Below, one piece after another: positions 1 to 6,012 of a stretch of DNA of 7,894 nt. The DNA comes from DYGX01 sp035325905. GTDB lineage: Bacteria > Chloroflexota > Anaerolineae > Aggregatilineales > Aggregatilineaceae. The stretch is from assembly GCA_035325905.1 (NCBI GenBank), contig DAOKYY010000127.1, positions 1-7,894 of the forward strand, given 5' to 3'. The first letter of the stretch is position 1. Each line of letters opens with the position of its first letter. The position numbers were made by a program, and so were the translations under genes. Below the pieces are notes generated by a model. It did not search any database, was not told where the DNA came from, and saw only the letters and a program-made list of their open reading frames with translations.

Positions 1-132
1 CCAGCGCACCGACCGTCACGCCGAGCGCGACGCCGAGCCTGACCCGCACCCCGCGCCCGACGAATACCAGCGCACCGACCGTCACGCCGAGCGCGACGCC
101 GAGCCTGACCCGCACCCCGCGTCCGACCAGTA
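1..132 (+). repeat. Two 66-bp in-frame tandem repeats coding a Pro/Thr stalk
   Basis: Bases 1-66 and 67-132 are nearly identical, differing only at a few positions close to the end of the unit. The 66-bp period is a multiple of three, so each copy adds 22 residues, including TVTPSATPSLTRTPRP. The core 'gaccgtcacgccgag' recurs once more near base 208 in a degenerate context. The array may continue beyond the left edge. Confidence 0.9.
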
Positions 133-980
133 CGAACACGCCAACCGCGACGCCTACTTTGACGAGCACGCCATCCGCCACACGCACGCCGTCGGCCACG
201 CCTACGCCGACCGTCACGCCGAGTTTCACACACGCGCCGACGCTGCGCCCGACCGCCACCGCGACGCCGACGGTATTCCGCACGCCGCGCCCGATCCCGC
301 TCGCGACGCGCGCGCCATCCGCGACGCCGACGCGCATCGGGCCGACGATGACCTTTACGCCCTACCCGTCGCTGACGCCGAGCATTACGCCGTTCGGCGG
401 GGAACGCACCAGCACCCCTGCGCCAATCGGCTGCGTCGTGCCGGAGGGCTGGCGGCAGTATGTGATCCAGCGCGGCGATACGCTCTTCGCGCTGGCGCTG
501 CGCTGGGGTATCACGCTCGACCGGCTGGCGGAAGCCAACTGCATCGAGAACCGCGCCAACATCACATCCGGCATGATCCTCTATGCGCCGCCCGGCAGCA
601 ACGTCACCCCGGCGCCCGCCGCGACCAGCGTCACCACCCCGCCAGTGACCGGCAACTACAGCAGCTTCGACTGCGGCAGCCCGAACGCGACGATATCCGA
701 TCCGCGACCCGGCGCGGTCCTGCGCGGGAGCTTCGCCGTGTTCGGCACGGCGACCCACCCGGACTTCCAGTTCTATCGCTTGCAGGTCTCCGGGGCCGGG
801 ACCGGCGACGGTGACTTCGTCACGCTCAACGTCTTCCGCGATCAGGTCAGCGGCGGCCAGCTGGGCACAATCAACACGCTGGCCTTCACCCCCGGCGACT
901 ACTGGATTCGCCTGACCGTCGTCGACAACACGGGCAACTACCCGCCGCAGTGCACCGTCAAGGTTCGGTTCGCGGAGTAG
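1..980 (+). CDS. Secreted LysM-domain protein with Pro/Thr-rich stalk and C-terminal Ig-like domain (5' partial)
   Basis: The reading frame is open from base 3 to the TAG at 978-980, so the true start lies left of the window. A TTG at 159 is an internal codon, since the same Pro/Thr pattern continues unbroken on both sides of it. In order, the visible 325 residues are: a stalk of Pro/Thr/Ser/Ala repeats (to about base 430); a LysM module (about bases 456-593, with YVIQRGDTLFALALRWGI and the LAEANCI and G-MILYAPP elements); a short Pro/Thr linker; and a beta-rich domain of about 100 residues (about bases 666-977) resembling an Ig-like or bacterial surface fold. LysM modules bind the N-acetylglucosamine chains of peptidoglycan, so the protein is probably exported and wall-associated. 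The cysteines fall in two likely pairs, one flanking the LysM core (GCVVPEG and EANCIE) and one spanning the last domain (FDCGSP and PQCTVKV), which suits an extracytoplasmic protein. No catalytic motif is visible. The LysM call is firm; the role of the last domain is unknown. Confidence 0.85.
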   Translation, partial: SAPTVTPSATPSLTRTPRPTNTSAPTVTPSATPSLTRTPRPTSTNTPTATPTLTSTPSATRTPSATPTPTVTPSFTHAPTLRPTATATPTVFRTPRPIPLATRAPSATPTRIGPTMTFTPYPSLTPSITPFGGERTSTPAPIGCVVPEGWRQYVIQRGDTLFALALRWGITLDRLAEANCIENRANITSGMILYAPPGSNVTPAPAATSVTTPPVTGNYSSFDCGSPNATISDPRPGAVLRGSFAVFGTATHPDFQFYRLQVSGAGTGDGDFVTLNVFRDQVSGGQLGTINTLAFTPGDYWIRLTVVDNTGNYPPQCTVKVRFAE

Positions 981-1003
981 TCCCGCCGCCATCGTTCGCC
1001 AGG

Positions 1004-1032
1004 ACCGGCCGGCGCTCCCGGCCGGTTTTGTT
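1004..1032 (+). terminator. Rho-independent terminator after the LysM gene
   Basis: ACCGGCCGG (1004-1012), loop CGCTC, and CCGGCCGGT (1018-1026) form a perfect 9-bp GC-rich stem. It is followed at once by a short T tract (TTTTGTT). It lies 23 bp after the stop codon of the LysM gene, as expected for an intrinsic terminator. Confidence 0.8.
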
Positions 1033-1055
1033 CAATGGGGTTGCAGCGAGATCTG

Positions 1056-1535
1056 ATGGACAGCCACACCGTAATTCTGGAAACGCCGATTGGCGCGCTG
1101 GCCGTGACCGGCTCGGAAGCCGGGATCAGCGAGATCCGCTTCCTCGACGAGCCAGCGTCGCCATCCGATACCATCCCGCCGGAGCTGGCGGAGGGCGTGC
1201 GCCAGCTCACAGAATACTTCGCCGGGCAGCGCCGTGAGTTCACCTTCGAGCTGGCGCCGCGCGGCACCCCGTTCGAGCGCCGCGTCTGGGCGCACGTCAG
1301 CGAAATTCCATATGGCGAGACGCGCACCTACCTGCAGCTTGCCGAGGCCCTGGGCGACCCGAAAACCATCCGCGCGGTGGGCCGCGCCAACGGGCGCAAC
1401 CCGCTCCCCATCGTCGTCCCGTGCCACCGCGTGATCGGCAGCAGCGGCGATCTGGTCGGCTACGGCGGCGGGCTGTGGCGCAAAGAGTGGTTGCTGGCGC
1501 ACGAAGGCCGCCCGACGCAGCAGCCCCTGTTCTGA
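1056..1535 (+). CDS. ogt: Methylated-DNA--[protein]-cysteine S-methyltransferase (O6-alkylguanine-DNA alkyltransferase)
   Basis: This protein repairs O6-alkylguanine (and O4-alkylthymine) by moving the alkyl group irreversibly to its own cysteine, a suicide reaction in the cytoplasm. The active-site motif PCHRVIG is intact, with the acceptor Cys at residue 123 of the 159-residue product. Just before it lies the conserved AVGRANGRNPLPIVVPCHR segment containing the helix-turn-helix and arginine finger, and after it the GYGGGLWRKEWLLAHE tail. The N-terminal part (VILETPIGALAV...) is the usual small alpha/beta domain. An ATG at 1035 is in the same frame and would add seven residues, but it sits against the upstream terminator with no ribosome-binding site. 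The ATG at 1056 has GAG five bases upstream and gives the usual family start, so I prefer it. The family call is secure; the symbol (ogt versus a general MGMT name) is less so. There is no Ada-type regulatory domain. Confidence 0.93.
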   Translation: MDSHTVILETPIGALAVTGSEAGISEIRFLDEPASPSDTIPPELAEGVRQLTEYFAGQRREFTFELAPRGTPFERRVWAHVSEIPYGETRTYLQLAEALGDPKTIRAVGRANGRNPLPIVVPCHRVIGSSGDLVGYGGGLWRKEWLLAHEGRPTQQPLF

Positions 1536-1546
1536 GCGCACCTTCT

Positions 1547-1576
1547 CGGCGGCAGGCGGGCGGTGGGCAGCCGCCG
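1547..1576 (+). terminator. Weak hairpin after ogt (possible terminator)
   Basis: CGGCGGC (1547-1553) pairs with GCCGCCG (1570-1576) around a 16-base loop, 11 bp after the ogt stop. No T tract follows, so it may be only a weak or factor-assisted terminator, or a chance pairing in GC-rich DNA. Confidence 0.3.
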
Positions 1577-1578
1577 CT

Positions 1579-1607
1579 TGGACAGCGCCCTCGACCCGCG
1601 CTACACT
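1579..1607 (+). promoter_or_regulatory. Candidate sigma-70-type promoter for the LCP gene
   Basis: TGGACA (1579-1584, five of six matches to TTGACA), a 17-bp spacer, then TACACT (1602-1607, four of six matches to TATAAT). It sits in the 142-bp ogt-LCP gap and would give a leader of about 65 bases before the ATG at 1678. It is a by-eye match, and promoter consensus in this phylum is poorly known. Confidence 0.45.
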
Positions 1608-1677
1608 TGCGCTGCGCGGCGCCCAGCCCATCCATCGGGCGCTCGCGGCTCAGCCCTGTACCCGGAGTAGACGATCG

Positions 1678-3225
1678 ATGCGCTTTCGTTCTCGCTTGAT
1701 TCCTCTCGCCATCCTCGCGGCGCTGGCCGGTGCGCTCGCGCTTATCAGCCTGGTCGCACCCGGCGGCGCGCTGGCCGTCCAGCAGCCGACTCCTCTGCCA
1801 ACGAACACGCCGCGCGCGACGGCCCTGCCGACCAACACGCCGCGCCCGGTCGAGCCAAGCCCAACACCTGCCCCCACCGAAACGCCGTTGCCCACCGCGA
1901 CCGAGCAGGTCTTGCTGCCCACGCCGACGCTCTATTACCCGCCGGATGTGCCGGTCCGCCAGCCGCCGGCCACCGCGATCCCCAGCCCCATGCCGCGCCT
2001 GCGCTCGCTTGACCCGAGCGGCGCGCCTTACGAGCTGCTCAACGTGCTGCTGATCGGGCACGATGGCGACGTGATCCCCGACGATCCCAACTTCCACACC
2101 GACACGATGATCGTGGTGTCGATCAACCGCAACACCAACACGGTCAGCATGATCTCGCTGCCGCGCGACCTGTTCGTGTACATCCCAAACTGGGGCATGG
2201 CGCGCCTCAACCAGGCGTACTGGTACGGCGAGGCGATCGAGTGGGAAGATGGCGGCTGGGGGATGCTGCGCCAGGTCGTGCTCTACAACTTCGGGATCGA
2301 GCTGCACTATTACGCGATGGCCGATTTCGAGGGCTTCGAGCAGATTGTAGACACGCTCGGCGGCGTGACGATCGCGGTCGACTGCCCGATCCAGGATATG
2401 AAATGCACCGGCCCGGCCTGCACCGACGGCATCCCCGGCAACGAGACCGACGCCGATTACGAGCTGTACACGCTGCCGGTCGGCGTCTATGAGATGGACG
2501 GCGAGCAGGCGCTGTGGTACGCGCGTAGCCGCAAGAACACCATCGACTTCGACCGGGGCCGCCGCCAGCAGCAGCTTTTGCGCGCGATCTGGGCCAAGTC
2601 GGTCGATACCGGCCTGATTCCGCAGATTCCCGACCTGTGGAGCCAGATGACCTCGGTCGTCGAGACCAATATGCCGGTCAACGCCGTCCTGCCGCTGATC
2701 CCGCTGGCGCTCAGCATCCAGCCCAACGACATCGAGAACCACTTTTTCCGCAAGAACGTCGAGACGGTCGCGTGGACCGACCCAACCAACGGCGCGAACG
2801 TCCAGCTGCCGAACCCGGACGGCGGGATGCTGCGCCTGATTGAAGAGTTCCTGGCCCCGCCGACGCAGAACCGCCTGCGCCTGGAAGACGCGCGCATCGC
2901 GGTCGAGAACGGCACGCCGAATGAGGGCTGGGACCTCGTCGCCGCCGACCGGCTAATCTGGGAAGGCTTCGCGCCCGTCGCGCTGGGGTCCGCCGCCGAA
3001 ACCGATGCCGCCAGGACCGTCATCTACGACTACACCGGCAGCAGCAAGGGCAGCAGCCTCGGCCAGCTTGCCGCGCTGCTCAACGTCCGCCCGGAGAACG
3101 TCATCATCGAGCCGGACCCGAACCGCACGGTGGACTTTCGCATCGTGCTCGGCGCGGACTACAATTCGTGCGTCGGGCGCCAATGGGTCGAGCCGCGTCC
3201 CACTGGCGAAACCGGCGGCTCGTAG
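1678..3225 (+). CDS. LytR-CpsA-Psr (LCP) family protein with LytR_C domain
   Basis: LCP enzymes act outside the membrane, moving glycopolymers from polyprenyl-phosphate carriers onto the cell wall. The 515-residue product starts with a basic N-end and a hydrophobic segment (residues 8-27), followed by GGALA-V. Next is a Pro/Thr-rich spacer (about 35-105) and the LCP domain (about 118-305). That domain carries LNVLLIGHDGD, TDTMIVVSINR, the SLPRDLFVYIP motif (Arg163), RLNQAYWYG, NFGIELHYYAMADFEGF, DTLGGVTI and the YARSRKN...DFDRGRRQQQLL motif with the conserved arginines and aspartates. A LytR_C-like domain (about 403-492, beginning ARIAVENGTPNEGWD) ends the protein. The key LCP residues look intact. 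The ATG at 1678 has GGAG ten bases upstream, and the DUF456 gene follows after 30 bp. Two features are odd: a short insert with C236, C243 and C248 inside the LCP domain, and a possible AxA cleavage site that would release the protein instead of leaving it membrane-anchored. The exact polymer attached cannot be read from sequence. Confidence 0.93.
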   Translation: MRFRSRLIPLAILAALAGALALISLVAPGGALAVQQPTPLPTNTPRATALPTNTPRPVEPSPTPAPTETPLPTATEQVLLPTPTLYYPPDVPVRQPPATAIPSPMPRLRSLDPSGAPYELLNVLLIGHDGDVIPDDPNFHTDTMIVVSINRNTNTVSMISLPRDLFVYIPNWGMARLNQAYWYGEAIEWEDGGWGMLRQVVLYNFGIELHYYAMADFEGFEQIVDTLGGVTIAVDCPIQDMKCTGPACTDGIPGNETDADYELYTLPVGVYEMDGEQALWYARSRKNTIDFDRGRRQQQLLRAIWAKSVDTGLIPQIPDLWSQMTSVVETNMPVNAVLPLIPLALSIQPNDIENHFFRKNVETVAWTDPTNGANVQLPNPDGGMLRLIEEFLAPPTQNRLRLEDARIAVENGTPNEGWDLVAADRLIWEGFAPVALGSAAETDAARTVIYDYTGSSKGSSLGQLAALLNVRPENVIIEPDPNRTVDFRIVLGADYNSCVGRQWVEPRPTGETGGS

Positions 3226-3255
3226 CGGAGAGCGCACGCCCAGGAGAGCAGACGC

Positions 3256-3753
3256 ATGAGCGAATCGGCGATGATCGTGGTCGCGCTGGTGCTGATGGGC
3301 CTCAGCCTGCTGGTCTCGATCGTGCCGTTCGTGCCAGGGCCGCTGCTGGTCTGGGCGGTCGGGCTGGTGTTCGCCCTGCTCAACGATTTCGAGCGCGTAA
3401 CCTACCTGGCGTTCGGCATCATGACCGTGCTGATGATCGCTGGCTCGACCTCCGATTACTGGATGCAGGCGCTCGGCTTCAAGATCAAGGGTGGATCGTG
3501 CCTGACGACGCTCGGCAGCATCGGCGGCGGCATCGTCGGGACCTTCTTCATCCCGGTCCCGCTGTTCGGGACGGTGATCGGGATGGTCCTCGGCGCGCTG
3601 GCGGTCGAGATGATGCGCGTGGGCGACTGGCGCGCGGCGCTCAGCGCGGGGCGCACGACCTTCGAGCTGTACCTGATCGGCGTCGCCTTCGAGCTGGCAA
3701 CCAGCCTGGCGATCGCGGCGGTCTTCGTGATCAGCGTCTGGCAGACGGGGTAA
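3256..3753 (+). CDS. DUF456 domain-containing membrane protein
   Basis: This 165-residue protein is almost entirely hydrophobic, with segments at about residues 6-24, 28-43, 48-63, 86-117 (glycine-rich) and 137-161. The pattern matches the DUF456 family: an early PFVPGPLLVWAVGL (P-x-x-PG-P) element, a soluble KIKGGSCLTTLGSIGGGIVG segment with the small-residue/glycine run, then VPLFGTVIGMVLGALAVEM ending in a conserved acidic residue. DUF456 proteins are inner-membrane proteins of unknown biochemical function, and I do not assign one. The ATG at 3256 has AGGAGA eight bases upstream. The 30-bp gap after the LCP stop, with no terminator, suggests co-transcription with the LCP gene. A role in envelope biology would be inference from that neighbour only. 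Confidence 0.85.
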   Translation: MSESAMIVVALVLMGLSLLVSIVPFVPGPLLVWAVGLVFALLNDFERVTYLAFGIMTVLMIAGSTSDYWMQALGFKIKGGSCLTTLGSIGGGIVGTFFIPVPLFGTVIGMVLGALAVEMMRVGDWRAALSAGRTTFELYLIGVAFELATSLAIAAVFVISVWQTG

Positions 3754-3801
3754 CGCGGGCGCGCCGCGCGCTTGCGCCGCCGTTCGATCCGGCCTAAGCT
3801 A

Positions 3802-3842
3802 GCGGGTGGCGTCTGGCCGGTGGCTCGCCAGACGCCGCCCGC
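3802..3842 (+). other. Large inverted repeat (16-bp stem) between the DUF456 and lipoprotein genes
   Basis: GCGGGTGGCGTCTGGC (3802-3817) pairs along its full length with GCCAGACGCCGCCCGC (3827-3842), with a single T-G position that is a wobble pair in RNA. The loop is nine bases. No T tract follows in either direction, so it is not a classical intrinsic terminator. It starts 48 bp after the DUF456 stop and ends 28 bp before the lipoprotein start. It may terminate or stabilise the upstream transcript, or form part of the lipoprotein leader. Confidence 0.7.
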
Positions 3843-3870
3843 CCTGTGAGCTGCGAGAGGAGAGGTCGCC

Positions 3871-4422
3871 GTGCGCCGGGGTTCGCATCCCACAACGCGC
3901 CGCGTGTGGCTCGTCGCGGCCAGCCTGATCGGCGCGCTGCTGGCGGCGTGCGGCTCGAACGCCGCGCCGGGCCTGCCCCCCAGCACGCTGGTCACGCTTC
4001 CGCCGGTCCCGGTCGGAACGCTGGTCGCCGGGTGCAGCGCCGCCGGGCTGGAATCGTGGTACGAGGTCGCCAGCACGCTGACCGCCAGCTTCACCGCCGA
4101 GAGCCTGGCCGCGCTCGACCAGCCGCCCGACACCCTGCTCAACACCCTGATCCACCAGCACGACCTGATCGACCGCATCGTGCGCGAGCCGGTGCCGGAA
4201 TGCGCCGCCGCCGCGCAGGCCGCGATCGTGGCGCGGCTGCGGGCCATGCAAGCCGCCTTCACCGCCTACGACGAGGGGAGCATCGACGCCGCCGCGCTGC
4301 GGGCGCGCGTCGCCGCCGAGCAGCAGGCCATCGAGCGCGAGGTCAGCCCGCTGCTGGATAGCCTCGCCGCCGGCCTCGACGAGCTTTACCGCCTGGCGAC
4401 CCAGGCCGCGCCCGGCGGCTGA
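3871..4422 (+). CDS. Putative lipoprotein of unknown function
   Basis: The GTG at 3871 is preceded by a strong purine-rich ribosome-binding site (GAGAGGAGAGG, ending five bases upstream). The 183-residue product has a type II signal peptide: arginine-rich start, hydrophobic core (WLVAASLIGALLAAC) and lipobox LAAC with Cys27 as the lipid-modified residue. A short Pro-rich tether (about 28-50) leads to a mature domain that looks wholly alpha-helical, rich in Ala, Leu and Glu. Examples are ESWYEVASTLTASF, HQHDLIDRIVREP, a long AAAQAAIVARLRAMQAAF helix and a final helix ending LDELYRLATQ. C54 and C111 could form a disulfide across the helical part. No catalytic or ligand motif is recognisable and I cannot name a family. 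Its base composition matches its neighbours, so there is no sign of recent transfer. It is probably anchored on the outer face of the cytoplasmic membrane. Confidence 0.8.
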   Translation: MRRGSHPTTRRVWLVAASLIGALLAACGSNAAPGLPPSTLVTLPPVPVGTLVAGCSAAGLESWYEVASTLTASFTAESLAALDQPPDTLLNTLIHQHDLIDRIVREPVPECAAAAQAAIVARLRAMQAAFTAYDEGSIDAAALRARVAAEQQAIEREVSPLLDSLAAGLDELYRLATQAAPGG

Positions 4423-4437
4423 CGGCCAGAGCGATTC

Positions 4438-4467
4438 TTGCCCGCGAAATTGCCCTTTCGGTATAAT
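4438..4467 (+). promoter_or_regulatory. Promoter of the yebC-ruvC-ruvA block
   Basis: TTGCCC (4438-4443), an 18-bp spacer and a perfect TATAAT (4462-4467) form a good housekeeping-type promoter, which stands out in such GC-rich DNA. It lies just past the lipoprotein stop and would start transcription near 4474, giving a leader of about 105 bases before yebC. Confidence 0.7.
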
Positions 4468-4482
4468 GATGCTGATCGAAAC

Positions 4483-4515
4483 GCTGCGGCGCGCAGCAGG
4501 GAGCCGCTCCCTGCT
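4483..4515 (+). promoter_or_regulatory. Two overlapping, mutually exclusive hairpins in the yebC leader
   Basis: The first hairpin is GCTGCG (4483-4488) with CGCAGC (4492-4497) and a three-base loop. The second is AGCAGGGA (4495-4502) with TCCCTGCT (4508-4515) and a five-base loop. They share bases 4495-4497, so they cannot both form completely. No T tract follows. The pairings are read directly from sequence; a regulatory role is only a possibility. Confidence 0.4.
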
Positions 4516-4578
4516 CCACCCGCAGCCTTTGAGCCGGTGTCAGTTCACGCGACGGGAAGATCATGGAGACTATCAGGC

Positions 4579-5334
4579 ATGTCAGGTCATAGTAAGTGGT
4601 CGACGATCAAGCGCAAAAAAGGCGCAGAGGACGCCAAGCGCGGCAAGATTTTCACGCGCCTGGCCCGCGAGATTATGATGGCGGCCCGCGAAGGCGGCGC
4701 TGACCCGGAGACGAATTCCAGCCTGCGCCTTGCCATCGACAAGGCGAAAGACTCCAACATGCCGAAGGACAACATCGAGCGCGCCATCCAGCGCGGCGCC
4801 GGCACGGGCGACGATGCGGTCCAGATGGAAGAGATTGTTTACGAGGGCTACGGGCCGCACGGCGTCGCGATCGTGCTGACCGTCGTCACCGACAACAAAA
4901 ACCGCACGCTGGCCGATATTAAGTACGTCCTCAACCGGACCGGCGGCAACCTGGCGACCAGCGGCGCAGTCACCTGGCAGTTCACTCAGAAGGGCTACAT
5001 CGAGATCGAGCGCAAAGGCGTCGATTACGACGAAGTCTTTATGATCGCCGCCGAAGCGGGCGCCGACGACGTGCAGGACGAAGACGACTCGCTGGTGATC
5101 TACACCCCGCGCGAGGAGCTGGGCGCGGTCGTGCGCACGCTGCGCCAGGCAGGCTACAAGATCACCGAAGCCGAGCTGATCTGGATGCCCAACAACGAAG
5201 TCGAGCTGGACACCGCGCACGCGATGCAGGTCATGTCGATGATTGAGAAGCTCGAAGACCTCGACGACGTGCACAGCGTGGCCTCCAACCTGCGCCTGAC
5301 GGACGAGATCGCGGCGGCTTTCGAAGCGGCTTAA
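4579..5334 (+). CDS. yebC: YebC/PmpR family (TACO1-like) protein
   Basis: The 251-residue product begins with the family signature MSGHSKWSTIKRKKGAEDAK and continues through GKIFTRLAREIMMAAREGG, LRLAIDKAKDSNMPKDNIERAIQRG, YEGYGPHGVAIVLTVVTDNKNRT and GGNLATSGAVTWQF. All are strongly conserved, and the length is normal (about 240-250 residues). The family was long annotated as a transcriptional regulator (PmpR). Its mitochondrial member TACO1 and several bacterial members are now linked to translation, helping ribosomes through proline-rich stretches. It acts in the cytoplasm. The frame stays open upstream to 4438, but that part has no YebC homology and includes the promoter. The ATG at 4579 with GGAG ten bases upstream is therefore the start. 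It heads a block with ruvC and ruvA, a placement seen in many bacteria. Confidence 0.96.
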   Translation: MSGHSKWSTIKRKKGAEDAKRGKIFTRLAREIMMAAREGGADPETNSSLRLAIDKAKDSNMPKDNIERAIQRGAGTGDDAVQMEEIVYEGYGPHGVAIVLTVVTDNKNRTLADIKYVLNRTGGNLATSGAVTWQFTQKGYIEIERKGVDYDEVFMIAAEAGADDVQDEDDSLVIYTPREELGAVVRTLRQAGYKITEAELIWMPNNEVELDTAHAMQVMSMIEKLEDLDDVHSVASNLRLTDEIAAAFEAA

Positions 5335-5499
5335 CGCCCGCGCGGCATCCGGTGTGCTCTGCGGCGGGGGTCCTGTCACGGCTCGCGCTGAGGGCTGGCC
5401 TGGAGTCCGACCTGTGGCCCGATGCCCTGTTTCCACTTGACCGTTATCGCCGCGTCCCCGGCGGTGCGCGGCGCTTTGCATGTCCGGCAGGGAGCGATT
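5335..5499 (+). other. 165-bp yebC-ruvC spacer with no gene seen
   Basis: I find no supported gene here. The frame of ruvC stays open back to an ATG at 5422, but those 26 extra residues do not resemble RuvC. A TTGACC at 5437-5442 lacks a -10 partner at the right distance. A small hairpin (ATCGCCG at 5446-5452 with CGGCGGT at 5459-5465, one wobble pair) lies about 20 bp before the ruvC ribosome-binding site. No T-tailed terminator is visible, so read-through from yebC is plausible. Confidence 0.4.
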
Positions 5500-5994
5500 A
5501 TGCTGGTTCTCGGAATTGACCCCGGCACGGCGACCACCGGCTTCGGCCTGGTGCGCGAGCACCCTGACGGACGGCTGGAAGCCGTTCACTACGGCGTGAT
5601 CGAAACTAAGCCGCGCGTGCCGATGCCGGACCGTCTGATGCAGCTCCATCACGCCGTCACGGACCTGATCGCTGCCCACCAGCCGGACGCCGCCGCGATC
5701 GAGGTGCTGTTCTTCGGCAAGAACGTCACGAACGGGATCACGGTGGCGCAGGGGCGCGGCGTGATCCTGCTGGCGCTGGCCGAGGCCGGGCTGCCGATCC
5801 GCGAGTACAAGCCGTCCGAGATCAAGCAGGCCATCGCCGGGTATGGCAACGCCGACAAGGGACAGGTGCAGGAGATGATCCGCCAGTTGCTCAGCCTGGA
5901 CGAAATCCCCAGGCCGGACGACGCCGCCGACGGTCTCGGCGTCGCGATCACCGATCTGAACAGCAGCCGCTACGAGCGCATGGCGTCGCGCTGA
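5500..5994 (+). CDS. ruvC: Crossover junction endodeoxyribonuclease RuvC
   Basis: RuvC is a dimeric, Mg2+-dependent nuclease that nicks opposing strands of Holliday junctions during recombinational repair, working with RuvA and RuvB. The 164-residue product has the RNase H-like fold signature and all four catalytic acids: Asp7 (LGIDPGTATTGFG), Glu68 (AAIEVLFFGKN), Asp141 and Asp144 (RPDDAADGLGVAI). The FFGKNVTNGI, AQGRGVILLA and YKPSEIKQAIAGYGNADKGQVQ segments are typical. The ATG at 5500 is chosen because MLVLGIDPG is the usual N-terminus and an AGGGAG element lies just upstream; the in-frame ATG at 5422 would add a non-homologous extension. ruvA follows after 18 bp, almost certainly on the same transcript. 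Nothing looks degraded. Confidence 0.97.
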   Translation: MLVLGIDPGTATTGFGLVREHPDGRLEAVHYGVIETKPRVPMPDRLMQLHHAVTDLIAAHQPDAAAIEVLFFGKNVTNGITVAQGRGVILLALAEAGLPIREYKPSEIKQAIAGYGNADKGQVQEMIRQLLSLDEIPRPDDAADGLGVAITDLNSSRYERMASR

Positions 5995-6012
5995 CGCCGG
6001 GAGAGTGCCCGC

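Noticed and set aside
1..132. CRISPR-like array suggested by the regular repeats
   Set aside because: The copies are directly adjacent with no unique spacers, keep the reading frame and encode the Pro/Thr stalk, so this is a coding tandem repeat.
1297..2742. Long minus-strand open frame (about 481 codons) opposite ogt and the LCP gene
   Set aside because: Same GC-bias shadow. The translation is Arg/Gly/Ala-rich low complexity with no motifs, and the plus strand carries clear conserved domains.
3772..3800. Possible promoter TTGCGC-17-TAAGCT before the lipoprotein gene
   Set aside because: Only three of six matches in each element. The spacing is right, but this level of match is expected by chance, and the lipoprotein promoter remains unidentified.
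4466..4678. Possible upstream open frame overlapping the yebC start
   Set aside because: Its ATG overlaps the -10 element, so the transcript from that promoter would begin after it. It has no ribosome-binding site and no conserved content.
5437..5465. TTGACC as a -35 element for a ruvC promoter
   Set aside because: No sequence resembling TATAAT occurs 16-18 bp downstream; the region there is solid G+C.
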